A stretch of 64,000 bases of DNA from Halotia branconii CENA392 (GTDB lineage Bacteria; Cyanobacteriota; Cyanobacteriia; Cyanobacteriales; Nostocaceae): NCBI RefSeq assembly GCF_029953635.1, contig NZ_CP124543.1, forward strand, positions 5,063,455-5,127,454. Reading direction: 5' to 3'. Positions 39,533 to 47,898 of this stretch are shown here, in pieces. The notes under the pieces are model-generated. The model searched no databases. It saw nothing but the letters and a program-made list of their open reading frames with translations, and was not told where the DNA came from. The position numbers and the translations under genes were made by a program. Numbering within the stretch: the stretch's first letter is position 1; the number at the start of each line of letters is the position of its first letter.

Positions 39533-41758
39533 CTAAAGCCCAGACTGAGGCAAATGGCGGATAATTTCAGCTACTGACCAAGCTTGAGCGACAGCACCTT
39601 TAGGCTTATGAGGTGGGTCGCCATCAAAAATTTCTGAAACAGAGCCAATACAAGCATCAGATAACAAGTGATCTAATAAGGGTTGCCAACTAAAAGGTAG
39701 CTGCTCTTGGGGATAGAAACGCTGCCAAGCGCGGATAAAAGGGCCAATCAACCAACCCCAAACAGTACCCTGGTGATAAGCGCGATCGCGTTCTTCTGAA
39801 TTACCTATGTACTTACCGATATATTCTGGATCGGCAGGATCAAGGCTACGAAGACCATAAGGAGTAAGCAAACGCTCAGTTGCCATATCCAGCACCAAAA
39901 GTCCTTGCCGTTGTGAAAAACCACAATGATATAGTGATAGCGCCAAAACTGCATTCGGGCGAATTTGAGAATTGCGACGATCGTCTGGCTCAATAGTATC
40001 GTAGAAATAATTTAGCTGTGGGTTCCAAAATTTTTGCAGAGAAACTGTTACTTGTTGCGCTTGCTGAGCATAACGCTGTGCCTGCTTTGCTAAACGTACC
40101 GAATCGCCCAATTGCATTTGACTCAATCGTTCTGCCCATTGACTCATCCAACACAAAGCAGAATACCACAGGGCGTTGATTTCTACTGGCTTACCGTGAC
40201 GAGGAGTCACAGGCTGTCCTCCAACCACTGCATCCATCCAGGTCAGGGCTTCACCTTGAGCATACCAACTAACTAGGCCATCAGTGGCATCAACTTGGAT
40301 ACTGAAGCGTGTACCACCAATAAACGCTTTATGAATTTGCTGCACAACTGAGAATTGCTCTGCTAAAAACTGCCAATCTTGGGTAGCTTCCAAGTAAATA
40401 CCTAAAGTTTCAATCCACCATAGCGCTGCGTCAATACTGTTGTAAAACGGTTCCCCATCAGCATCAGGAAAAGCATTAGGAATTAGTCCTTGTTGACAGT
40501 AACGCCCAAAAGTTTGCAATAGTCCTTTTGCCAAGTCAAAGCGCTTGGTTACTAGTGCCAAACCTGGCAAAGCAATCAACGTATCACGACCCCAGTCATT
40601 GAACCAGTGATAACCAGCTATAACTGTAGGACCAGCAATTGAAGCTCGATAGACAATAAATTGATCCCCTGCTTTTAATAGTTGCTGCCAAATTGGGCAT
40701 GGGAAAGAGGCAGAGGGGCAGGGTGCGGGGTGCAGAGGGGAAGAAGAAAAATTACCTATTTCTCCCTGGTTACTGAGCGCACTTGTGCTGAGTTGAGCCT
40801 GAGCGCAGTCGAAGGGCGTAGTCGAAGTAGTCGAAGTATGCTCCCTGCCCCCTACTCCTCTGCTCCCTGCTCCCTGCTCCCCTGCTTCTTCCTCGCTCCA
40901 CCCAAACACCTGGGAGAGCCTTTCTTGTTCGGCATCTACAACTTCTGTAAAAGTTTCAGAGGTAAGAATATCTTGCTGGGGATCGGGAAAACCCATGCGT
41001 GCTTCTAAAGTGACTGCGTCTCCAGGCTGGAGAGTAACAGTCAAATAACCAGGGCTATAGAGATCTTCGCGATCGCCTAGTCCGCGACGTGTCTCTTCTG
41101 GTAAACCATAATTCCAATACCAAACTCCATCCGCTTGATATTCTCCTTGTGTCCAGCGCAAATGCCAAGGTGTACCGAAGTTCCCAGAAATAATTGCTTG
41201 CAAACAAACTTGCTGTTGACCGAGCAATTGTGAAAACTGTAAGCCTGGGTTAGCAATTTGTTGGTGATGAAAGTCGCGATCGCAAATTAACAGTCGCAGC
41301 CTTAAAATCGCTGTATCACTCCCCTCATAACGATAATGTATCAAAATTCGATGGCATAACTCAAAGTGGGAATTTTCACTCTTTTGTTGATTTTCTATTC
41401 TCCATTCCCTACTTTCTTGCCAACCATAAGGCATTACCAATTGTCTGCTTAACTGCCATTTATTATCACTCCAAATCCATTTGGGAACTGGGTTAATATC
41501 AAAAGAGCGCAGCAGTTTGTAGCCTGTCGGCTCAATTTTACTGTTCCCCCAAAAGTTCGTACCTAAAGCTATAACTTGCCCAGATACTTCCAAACTAGCT
41601 TCTAAATGCGAAACTAACAAAGTACGACCAGAAGGGGGATTGGTCGCAGCAAACAGCCAACCGTGATAAGTGCGCGTACGGACATCAGAAACGGTTCCAC
41701 TGGCAAAACTTCCCAAGCCATTGGTGAGCAACCATTCTCTTGTATCTAAATCAGGCAT
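39533..41758 (-). CDS. Glycogen debranching enzyme (amylo-alpha-1,6-glucosidase type)
   Basis: 741 aa. The N-terminal 285 residues match the bacterial GDE N-terminal domain (REWLLTNGLGSFASGTVSDV, RTYHGWLFAATNPPSGRTLL); the C-terminal 380 residues are the (alpha/alpha)6 glucosidase barrel with GYHWFNDWGRDTLIALPG, YNSIDAALWWIE, EINALWYSALCWMSQWAERL and RDRAYHQGTVWGWLIGPFIRA. It removes the alpha-1,6 branch glucosyls of glycogen. Between the two domains, residues about 289-354 are encoded by heptamer and GAGCGCAGTCGAAG-type repeats (40697-40893) inserted in frame, giving low-complexity sequence (GAGSRGVGG, STTSTTPFDC, HPAPCPSASFPC). Glycogen genes glgC and glgP are in the same window, not adjacent. 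Confidence 0.9.
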   Translation of the reverse strand: MPDLDTREWLLTNGLGSFASGTVSDVRTRTYHGWLFAATNPPSGRTLLVSHLEASLEVSGQVIALGTNFWGNSKIEPTGYKLLRSFDINPVPKWIWSDNKWQLSRQLVMPYGWQESREWRIENQQKSENSHFELCHRILIHYRYEGSDTAILRLRLLICDRDFHHQQIANPGLQFSQLLGQQQVCLQAIISGNFGTPWHLRWTQGEYQADGVWYWNYGLPEETRRGLGDREDLYSPGYLTVTLQPGDAVTLEARMGFPDPQQDILTSETFTEVVDAEQERLSQVFGWSEEEAGEQGAGSRGVGGREHTSTTSTTPFDCAQAQLSTSALSNQGEIGNFSSSPLHPAPCPSASFPCPIWQQLLKAGDQFIVYRASIAGPTVIAGYHWFNDWGRDTLIALPGLALVTKRFDLAKGLLQTFGRYCQQGLIPNAFPDADGEPFYNSIDAALWWIETLGIYLEATQDWQFLAEQFSVVQQIHKAFIGGTRFSIQVDATDGLVSWYAQGEALTWMDAVVGGQPVTPRHGKPVEINALWYSALCWMSQWAERLSQMQLGDSVRLAKQAQRYAQQAQQVTVSLQKFWNPQLNYFYDTIEPDDRRNSQIRPNAVLALSLYHCGFSQRQGLLVLDMATERLLTPYGLRSLDPADPEYIGKYIGNSEERDRAYHQGTVWGWLIGPFIRAWQRFYPQEQLPFSWQPLLDHLLSDACIGSVSEIFDGDPPHKPKGAVAQAWSVAEIIRHLPQSGL
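40697..40893. repeat. Repeat tract inserted in frame in the debranching enzyme gene
   Basis: Plus-strand tracts GGGGCAGGGTGCGGGGTGCAG and CCCTGCTCCCTGCTCCCCTG (heptamers) flank a palindrome-like centre with GAGCGCAGTCGAAGGGCG and TAGTCGAAG units. About 197 bp, 66 codons, no stop codon on the coding strand. Similar tracts occur in non-coding DNA (35096-35140, 36901-36955, 42925-42990). Confidence 0.8.
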
Positions 41759-41814
41759 TTGCTACTCAAAATCGTTATGACTATGATATAGTCGTAACAG
41801 ATCGTAATCAAACT

Positions 41815-42010
41815 GTGAATCAGCCCTGAAGGAGGGAAGCCGCTTTGTTGGGCGGCTATGCCGACTTATAGCAAGTGGCGTTTTCCTGACCTAGGGGACT
41901 GTGCTAGCGAAGCGTAAAGCCTGCGGCTTAGATTCGCTAAGAGCGAGTCAGACGCTCAAGGATTCGCTAACGCTTCGCTATCGAGCGTCACCTGAAAGGG
42001 TGAATCGGCG
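41815..42010. repeat. Nested palindromic repeats upstream of the 2-Cys peroxiredoxin
   Basis: Contains GAAGCCGCTTTGTTGGGCGGC, TATAGCAAGTGGCG, AGCGAAGCGTAAAGCCTGCG and GATTCGCTAACGCTTCGC units that can pair with one another. No gene. The AGGAGAATTTAG just upstream of 42086 is the ribosome site of the next gene. Confidence 0.65.
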
Positions 42011-42085
42011 TGGATGAGCAAGTTTTACTTAGCCCAAATTTTAGCGCCACTATAACGGATATAAGTTGAAGGAGAATTTAGATTA

Positions 42086-42697
42086 ATGTCCCTCACTTAC
42101 GGAACAGAAGAAAGCCTTCGTGTTGGCCAACAAGCTCCCGATTTTACAGCAACGGCTGTAGTAGATCAGGAATTTAAGACAATTAAACTTTCCGAATATC
42201 GCGGTAAGTATGTCGTCCTGTTTTTCTACCCTTTAGACTTCACCTTTGTTTGTCCAACTGAAATCACAGCCTTTAGCGATCGCTACGAAGAATTCAAAAA
42301 AATCAACACGGAAGTCCTTGGGGTTTCTGTGGATAGTGAATTCTCCCACCTCGCTTGGATTCAAACCGATCGCAAGTCTGGTGGTGTGGGCGACCTAAAT
42401 TATCCTCTAGTCTCCGATATTAAGAAAGAGATTAGCGCCGCTTACAACGTCCTTGACCCAGCAGCAGGTATTGCCTTGCGTGGTCTGTTTATCATCGATA
42501 AAGATGGTATCATACAGCACGCCACTATCAACAACTTGGCTTTTGGCCGCAGCGTTGATGAAACCCTGCGGACATTGCAAGCAATTCAGTACGTTCAATC
42601 TCACCCCGACGAAGTTTGCCCTGCTGGTTGGCAACCTGGGGATAAGACGATGAATCCCGATCCAGTGAAGTCAAAAGTGTACTTCTCTGCTGTCTAG
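42086..42697 (+). CDS. Typical 2-Cys peroxiredoxin
   Basis: 203 aa. It reduces peroxides with thioredoxin as donor. The peroxidatic cysteine is in FYPLDFTFVCPTEITAF (C56 region) and the resolving cysteine in DEVCPAGW near the C-terminus. The GGVG and C-terminal YF motifs, which make these enzymes prone to overoxidation, are both present in slightly altered form (GGVGDLNYPL, KVYFSAV). A strong ribosome site (AAGGAGAA) precedes the ATG. It is a cytosolic house-keeping antioxidant in cyanobacteria. An imperfect hairpin follows at 42704-42729 (ATTAGTT...AACTAAT). Confidence 0.95.
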   Translation: MSLTYGTEESLRVGQQAPDFTATAVVDQEFKTIKLSEYRGKYVVLFFYPLDFTFVCPTEITAFSDRYEEFKKINTEVLGVSVDSEFSHLAWIQTDRKSGGVGDLNYPLVSDIKKEISAAYNVLDPAAGIALRGLFIIDKDGIIQHATINNLAFGRSVDETLRTLQAIQYVQSHPDEVCPAGWQPGDKTMNPDPVKSKVYFSAV

Positions 42698-42884
42698 ATT
42701 TGATTAGTTAGAAAAGTTCCAACTAATTGATTTGAATTGAAGGCAGAATTAATCACCACAGATAAACACAGGTACACTTTAAAACAGTATTAGCCCCCGT
42801 GTCTATCTGTGGTTTTTCATTGACAGCGATGGGAAACTCTATCCCTTTGTGGGATGTTCAAAATAGTCGTCCCGCCTTTTGGGG

Positions 42885-43010
42885 CATGGGGCATTGGGCA
42901 TTGGGCATGGGGTACTTATACTGAGCGTTGGTTGCTGAGTTTAGCCTGAGCGCAGCCGAAGGGCGCAGTCGAAGCAAGCCGAAGTATGGGGCATTGGGCA
43001 TTAGTAATTC
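42885..43010. repeat. GGGGCATTGGGCAT heptamer (STRR) tracts
   Basis: GGGGCATGGGGCATTGGGCA at 42880-42915 and again at 42986-43005, with a CTGAGCGCAGCCGAAGGGCG tract between them. Typical heterocystous-cyanobacterial short tandem repeats. No gene in 42698-43088. Confidence 0.8.
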
Positions 43011-43088
43011 TTCTCACATTATTTTTCATGCTTTTGCGTAAGTCTTGTTAGTAATCAAAATGAGATTTCAATCTATAGGAATTAAAAT

Positions 43089-43637
43089 ATGCTGACTTCA
43101 ACTGATTTTAGTGGCTTATTAAACGAACGCTTCTTCCGCAACTTTTTACCAGTTCCAGCAACGACTCGCCTCAGATTGGGAATCGGAACACCAGATTTTC
43201 AACTGCCAGATATTACTAATGGAACTTTGGTAAAATTGTCAAGTTATAGAGACAAGCAGCCAGTATTATTAGCTTTTACCCGGATTTTTACTGAAAAGCA
43301 ATATTGCCCATTTTGTTTTCCTCACATTAAGGCATTGAATGAAAACTATGAGCAATTTCTTAATCGTGGTATTGAAGTTTTGATGGTTACGAGTACCGAT
43401 GAACGGCAAAGTCAAATAGTTGTAAAGGATTTAAAATTAAAAATGCCGCTGTTAAGTGATCCTAGTTGTCGCGTTTTTCGCACCTATCAAGTGGGACAAG
43501 CTCTGGGAGCGCCTCTGCCAGCCCAATTTGTATTAGATAAAACAGGAAAACTTCTTTATCAGCATTTATTTTCTTTCTTGGATCACAATGCCAGTATTGA
43601 GACTTTGTTAGAACAATTCAATAAAGGTAAATTATAG
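43089..43637 (+). CDS. Redoxin (AhpC/TSA-like thioredoxin fold) with CPFC active site
   Basis: 182 aa. The fold is that of the AhpC/TSA-redoxin group: GIGTPDFQLPDITNGTLVKL, PVLLAFTRIF, then the active site KQYCPFCFPH, GIEVLMVTSTDE, LPLLSDPS-like segment and PAQFVLDKTGKLLYQHLF. A CxxC of the thioredoxin or PrxQ kind replaces the single Thr-x-x-Cys of peroxiredoxins, suggesting thiol-disulfide exchange or a PrxQ-like peroxidase. It follows the 2-Cys peroxiredoxin on the same strand but 391 bases of repeats lie between, so co-transcription is doubtful. ATG at 43089 has a weak AGGAATT ribosome site. Confidence 0.8.
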   Translation: MLTSTDFSGLLNERFFRNFLPVPATTRLRLGIGTPDFQLPDITNGTLVKLSSYRDKQPVLLAFTRIFTEKQYCPFCFPHIKALNENYEQFLNRGIEVLMVTSTDERQSQIVVKDLKLKMPLLSDPSCRVFRTYQVGQALGAPLPAQFVLDKTGKLLYQHLFSFLDHNASIETLLEQFNKGKL

Positions 43638-43669
43638 ATAATGCCGTGTCAGATTAGGAAGCTCCCATT

Positions 43670-43937
43670 ATGACCAAAGTACCTGTAAAACTAACTTTTG
43701 AGGAGTACTTAAATTACGATGACGAAACAGATAATCGTTATGAGTTAATTGACGGGGCGCTAGTGTCAATGAATCCCCGAATATTGGATTGTTGATCCAA
43801 TCGCCCAAAAAATTTCTGTCCTCATTTTGGTTGGTGATACTTATCAAACTAATATTTATACTGGACAAGAGCGAATTATATCTCCAACATTTGGTGAACT
43901 GAATTTGATGGTGCAGCAAGTTTTGTTAGCGCCCTAG
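43670..43937 (+). pseudogene. Uma2 family gene with internal deletion
   Basis: Starts with a normal Uma2 N-terminus (MTKVPVKLTFEEYLNYDDET, NRYELIDGALVSMNP) and stops after 42 codons at TGA; the neighbouring frame then supplies the family C-terminus (EYWIVDPIAQKISVLILVGD, and on to FGELNLMVQQVLLAP). The central nuclease core (about 90 residues) has been deleted with a frame change near 43780. Dead. It is the third Uma2 member in the window. Confidence 0.8.
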
Positions 43938-43987
43938 ATTGAAAGGTAAAAGGGTTATTTGTTTTTAACGTTCATCTAGAATAAATT

Positions 43988-44656
43988 ATGCTGACACTTT
44001 ATCACACGCCTATTTCTCCTAATTCTCGCCGTGTCTGGATTACGCTGCTAGAAAAAGAACTGGAGTTTGAACTAGTAGAAGTAAAACTGGATGGAGAGCA
44101 ATTTAAACCAGAATTTTTAGCGATTAATCCTTTCCACCATGTTCCCACTTTGGTAGATGACGACTTTAATGTAGTAGAATCTTTGGCAATTCTGGACTAT
44201 TTAGAGGCAAAATATCCCACGCCTGCGATGTTGCCAAAAGATGCCAAGGATTTGGCAATTGTGCGGATGGTGCAACTAGTCAGTATTAATGAGCTTTTGC
44301 CAGCAGCTACAACATTTTTACCTCAGATGTTAGGCTTACCTGGAGGAGATTCAGAAAAAATGGAGAAGGCAAAGCAAAAAATCGCTACAGTGCTGAAGTT
44401 TTTTGAAAATCTTTTAGATGATCGCCCATACTTTGTCAGTTACAATCTGACTCTTGCCGAGGTTGTGGCTGGCACTATAGTACCTATATTGCCCAGTATC
44501 GGCATATCTTTGAGTGAATATCCCAAAATTAATGCTTGGTGCGGTCGCTTAATAGCCCGTCCATCGTGGCAGACTACTCAACCTAGTCCGCAGAGTATGG
44601 CAGCTTTTAAATCTATGGTAGCAGCAAGAATGGGGCAAAACGTGCCACAAAACTAA
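43988..44656 (+). CDS. Glutathione S-transferase
   Basis: 222 aa. Thioredoxin-like N-terminal domain: TLYHTPISPNSRRVWITLLE with the catalytic serine region, NPFHHVPTLVDDDFNVVES (cis-Pro and glutathione-binding E-S), AILDYLEAKYP. Helical C-terminal domain from about residue 90, ending SWQTTQPSPQSMAAF. It conjugates glutathione to electrophiles or acts as a peroxidase; the class cannot be fixed by eye. It comes after two redox genes, which suits a detoxification cluster. A clear terminator follows at 44681. Confidence 0.9.
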   Translation: MLTLYHTPISPNSRRVWITLLEKELEFELVEVKLDGEQFKPEFLAINPFHHVPTLVDDDFNVVESLAILDYLEAKYPTPAMLPKDAKDLAIVRMVQLVSINELLPAATTFLPQMLGLPGGDSEKMEKAKQKIATVLKFFENLLDDRPYFVSYNLTLAEVVAGTIVPILPSIGISLSEYPKINAWCGRLIARPSWQTTQPSPQSMAAFKSMVAARMGQNVPQN

Positions 44657-44680
44657 GTCAGTGAAACGAACTTAATATCT

Positions 44681-44706
44681 AAAAGCCTGCCTAAGCAGGC
44701 TTTTTT
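44681..44706. terminator. Rho-independent terminator between GST and dnaJ
   Basis: AAAAGCCTGC-CTAA-GCAGGC followed by TTTTTT: a 6-bp GC stem extended by A-T pairs. It can end the GST transcript on the plus strand and, through its A-run, the dnaJ transcript on the minus strand. Confidence 0.9.
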
Positions 44707-44750
44707 GGGTAGCAGCAACTTTAGTCTTCATCAATTTGCGATCGCTTTGG

Positions 44751-45749
44751 TTACAGCTTGACTTGCTGTAAATGACTACGGGGATTATAGGTACGTATAG
44801 CCCTGATTTTTTCATAATATTCTCGCTCTTGTTGGCTAAGTTCCTTCGGTGGGACAATTGCTACCTTCACCAACTGATCGCCACGTCCACCCTTAGGTAG
44901 AGGCCAGCCTTTGCCGCGTAAACGCAAAGATTGTCCAGAACGCACTCCCGCAGGCAGCTTTACATTCACTGATCCATCGGGTGTAGGTACATCAATTGAG
45001 GCTCCCAAGGTGGCTTCATCTGGCGTAATTGCTACTTCGCAAACGAGATTATCGCCTTCAATTTGAAAGAACGAATGAGGCTGAAGTTCCACTTTTAAAT
45101 ACAAATCCCCACGTTGTTGAGTCATGGGATTAATTTGACCTTTGCCTCGTATCCGTAAACGAGTACCAGTTTTAGCCCCAGCAGGAATGCGTACATCAAT
45201 TGTTTCGTTGCCTAAAATAAAGCGTCTTTCCACACCAGCAAACGCCTCAGCAAAAGTTAAAGCGATCGCAGCTTCACTATCCTGACCAGTACTACTACCT
45301 ACATCTTGAAATCCAAAGTCATTAAATCCACCAAAACCGCTACTTGGTCTACGTGTAGAAGTGCTATAAGAGTAGCTTTGTTGTCTAGCACCAGGAGTAG
45401 CACCACCAAAACGTCCTAACAACTCATTGATAAAATCATCAAAATTGCCATATTGACTAAAATCAAAGCCACCCATATCGACACCAGCACCACCAGAGGG
45501 GAAGCCTTGACCAGCTTGTTTCCAATATTGACCAAATTGATCGTACTTTTGACGCTTGTCTGCATCTGACAAAACTTCATAAGCTTCGCCAACTTCTTTA
45601 AAGCGCGCTTCTGCCTGTTTGTTACCTGGGTTAACATCAGGGTGATATTTGCGGGCTAGTTTACGAAATGCTTGTTTAATTTCCTCTGGACTGGCACTCT
45701 TGCTAACTCCCAAAATTGCATAATAGTCTTTAAAGTCGGTTGCAGCCAT
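44751..45749 (-). CDS. dnaJ: DnaJ-like co-chaperone without zinc finger (CbpA type)
   Basis: 332 aa. J-domain residues 6-70 with the HPD motif (KYHPDVNPGNKQAEARFKEV), a Gly/Phe-rich region (AGQGFPSGGAGVDMGGFDF), a serine/tyrosine-rich stretch (YSYSTSTRRPSSGFGGF), then two beta-barrel substrate domains (IDVRIPAGAKTGTRLRIRGK and VNVKLPAGVRSGQSLRLRGK). The four CxxCxGxG zinc motifs of type I DnaJ are missing, so this is a type II DnaJ or CbpA. It would stimulate DnaK ATPase and present substrates. It is convergent with the GST gene and shares its terminator. Confidence 0.93.
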   Translation of the reverse strand: MAATDFKDYYAILGVSKSASPEEIKQAFRKLARKYHPDVNPGNKQAEARFKEVGEAYEVLSDADKRQKYDQFGQYWKQAGQGFPSGGAGVDMGGFDFSQYGNFDDFINELLGRFGGATPGARQQSYSYSTSTRRPSSGFGGFNDFGFQDVGSSTGQDSEAAIALTFAEAFAGVERRFILGNETIDVRIPAGAKTGTRLRIRGKGQINPMTQQRGDLYLKVELQPHSFFQIEGDNLVCEVAITPDEATLGASIDVPTPDGSVNVKLPAGVRSGQSLRLRGKGWPLPKGGRGDQLVKVAIVPPKELSQQEREYYEKIRAIRTYNPRSHLQQVKL

Positions 45750-45822
45750 CTACCAGCCTCCTGTAAAAATTTCCGTTATGTTTTTTCTTAAGATGTGAGA
45801 TTTATGATTTCGCTAGGTATAT

Positions 45823-45927
45823 AGCGCTTCTTGGTTATGGGCAATACACTCTAGTCTAAAAAAGGGACTAGGAGCTAGGAGCTAGGGGCTAGAGTGGTAT
45901 ATTCCATCTGTATAAGAACCGCTATAA
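45823..45927. repeat. Dispersed repeat with GGAGCTAGGAGCTAG heptamers
   Basis: TATAGCGCTTCTTGGTT, GGCAATACACTCTAG, heptamers, then GAGTGGTATATTCCAT and ACCGCTATAAT. Close relatives at 3901-3996 and 25291-25377 (inverted). Its outer ends TATAGCG and CGCTATA are complementary. Confidence 0.75.
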
Positions 45928-46027
45928 TACCAAGCTAAAAGACTCTGATTTTAAATTAACAAACAATATCGAGAATCAAGTGTGGTTCCTGCTGAATACA
46001 ACAGCGCAATTTCCGTACTTTCAACTT

Positions 46028-46486
46028 TCAAAGCAGACGAATTAGGTCATCTAGTCCTTCTGCCAGACTTGGGGGAGCATCCCTTAACTGACGATGCATT
46101 CGCAAAATGATTTTTTCTGGAACTTGGCGATGACGCTTTTTGTTCCGCGCTAAACACAACCAAACAGGCGTATTTACCCAAATCCCTGTCATGTGGGTAA
46201 ACCCTACATCACGAGCTAGGATGATCAGTTTGCGGCGGTTACGTCGTTGAGCATTAGTGGCATCAAAAATTACTGTTGTGCCTGTGGCGATTGCTTGCTG
46301 AAATTGTTGCTCGATTTCCCGCCAAATTAACGGCCATGACCCCTGAATTGCTTCTGAGCCAAAAAGTTGCCCCCGGATGGCATCTGTAGAAATTAGCTGC
46401 ATCTGGGGGCATTTTGTCACCAATTGTTTAGCCAAAGTTGACTTACCGCTACCTGGAAGTCCAATCAGTAACAACAATTTAGTCAT
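46028..46486 (-). CDS. P-loop NTPase of the AAA_33 (small kinase-like) group
   Basis: 152 aa. Walker A LLIGLPGSGKSTLAKQL at residues 5-21, a conserved LISTDAIRGQLFGSE (like the D-x-x-R motif of polynucleotide and small-molecule kinases), VIFDATNAQRRNRRKLI, and a C-terminal lid region KKRHRQVPEKIILRMHRQL. It is related to the kinase domain of polynucleotide kinase and zeta toxins; the substrate is unknown, though phosphorylation of RNA ends or a sugar nucleotide is plausible. It stands alone on its strand, with glgC upstream and 120 bases of repeat between. Confidence 0.75.
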   Translation of the reverse strand: MTKLLLLIGLPGSGKSTLAKQLVTKCPQMQLISTDAIRGQLFGSEAIQGSWPLIWREIEQQFQQAIATGTTVIFDATNAQRRNRRKLIILARDVGFTHMTGIWVNTPVWLCLARNKKRHRQVPEKIILRMHRQLRDAPPSLAEGLDDLIRLL

Positions 46487-46608
46487 TGAAAGTCAGCGGG
46501 AAACTTCATTTCTTTGTGGGTGGCAAAGGTTACTCTCCCGCCGACTTGGGGCATTGGGCACTTGTACTGACTTGTGCTGAGCGTAGTTGAAGTATTGGGC
46601 ATTGGTGA

Positions 46609-47898
46609 TTAAATTATCGTACCATCAGGAATTACGGCATTTTTTAGCACAACGACAATACCACTGCGAATGTAGAAACCTTGACTTTCGCGTTCTGCTT
46701 CTTGCACATTATCTTTATTGATAATTTTGACATCATGACCGATGCAGGCATTTTTATCAATAATCGCGCCACGAATTAGTGTATCTGTGCCAATACCTAC
46801 GGGTATGTCACCTTTCTCGATGTTACCTTGACGCTCTACAGATGCTTGATAAAAATCTGCACCCATGAGTAAAGATTCTTCAATGACACAGCCAGATTCA
46901 ATCCGCGATCGCACTCCTAATACAGAATGTTGAATGCGGCAGTTTTTCAAAATACAACCTTCGCCAACAATAGACTCTGTAATTTGGCACTCTAAAAGCT
47001 TAGTAGGAGGTAAGTATCGAGCGCGGGTATAAATTGGAGCGTGTTCATCGTAGAAACTAAAAGGCGGCTGAGGTTGCCGAGTTAATGTTAAATTTGCATG
47101 ATAAAATGCCTCAATTGTACCGATATCTTCCCAGTAGTCATCAAATAAGTAAGCTTGAACGTTGTAATCTTTTGCCGAATCAGGAATAATCTCTTTGCCA
47201 AAATCGGTACTTTCTAGAGATTCCCTTAGTAACTTGAACAACACCTCTTTTTTAAAGACGTAAATCCCCATCGAAGCGATATAAGGTTGTAGTTCAGCTT
47301 GCTCTTTTGTTAATCCTAATACGCTTGTATCGACGCGCATTTGGGTTAAAGCATCGCCTTTGGGTTTTTCGCTAAAGTCAATTATCCTACCGGAATCATC
47401 GATTTTCATTAAACCAAAGTCCGAAGCCCGGCGCTCATCAATCGGGATGACCGAAAGAGTAATATCAGCATCAGTTTCTCTATGGCGCTGGATAAATTGG
47501 CGGTAATCCATGCGGTAGAGGTGATCCCCTGAGAGAATTAAATACTCATCTGCATCCCATTCGTCAAATAGCCACAAATACTGACGTACAGCATCAGCTG
47601 TTCCTTGGAACCAGTTGGGGTTCTCTGGGGTTTGCTGTGCAGCTAGCACTTCCACAAATCCTTCATTAAAGCCAGTAAAGTTGTATGTACGGGCGATATG
47701 ACGATTTAAAGATGCTGAGTTGAACTGTGTCAGCACATAAATTTTGAATATTTCGGAATTGATGCAATTACTGACAGGGATATCTATTAAACGGTACTTA
47801 CCTGCAACTGGTACTGCTGGTTTGGCGCGGAGTTTGGTTAACGGATAAAGCCGAGTACCCGCACCACCACCAAGAATGATTGATAATACTTTTTTCAC
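46609..47898 (-). CDS. glgC: Glucose-1-phosphate adenylyltransferase
   Basis: 429 aa, normal length. It makes ADP-glucose, the donor for glycogen synthesis. Seen: IILGGGAGTRLYPLTKLRAKPAVPV (nucleotide-binding pyrophosphorylase motif), the ISGDHLYRMDY region, SDFGLMKIDDSGRIIDFSEKP, DYWEDIGTIEAFYHANL, and a left-handed beta-helix C-terminus (GRVRIE-like VRSRIESGCVIEESLLMGAD, IDKNACIGHDVKII). In cyanobacteria it is activated by 3-phosphoglycerate, with the activator lysine in the C-terminal region, as is known of the family. It is followed by the AAA_33 gene; upstream is a long repeat-rich region. Confidence 0.95.
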   Translation of the reverse strand: MKKVLSIILGGGAGTRLYPLTKLRAKPAVPVAGKYRLIDIPVSNCINSEIFKIYVLTQFNSASLNRHIARTYNFTGFNEGFVEVLAAQQTPENPNWFQGTADAVRQYLWLFDEWDADEYLILSGDHLYRMDYRQFIQRHRETDADITLSVIPIDERRASDFGLMKIDDSGRIIDFSEKPKGDALTQMRVDTSVLGLTKEQAELQPYIASMGIYVFKKEVLFKLLRESLESTDFGKEIIPDSAKDYNVQAYLFDDYWEDIGTIEAFYHANLTLTRQPQPPFSFYDEHAPIYTRARYLPPTKLLECQITESIVGEGCILKNCRIQHSVLGVRSRIESGCVIEESLLMGADFYQASVERQGNIEKGDIPVGIGTDTLIRGAIIDKNACIGHDVKIINKDNVQEAERESQGFYIRSGIVVVLKNAVIPDGTII

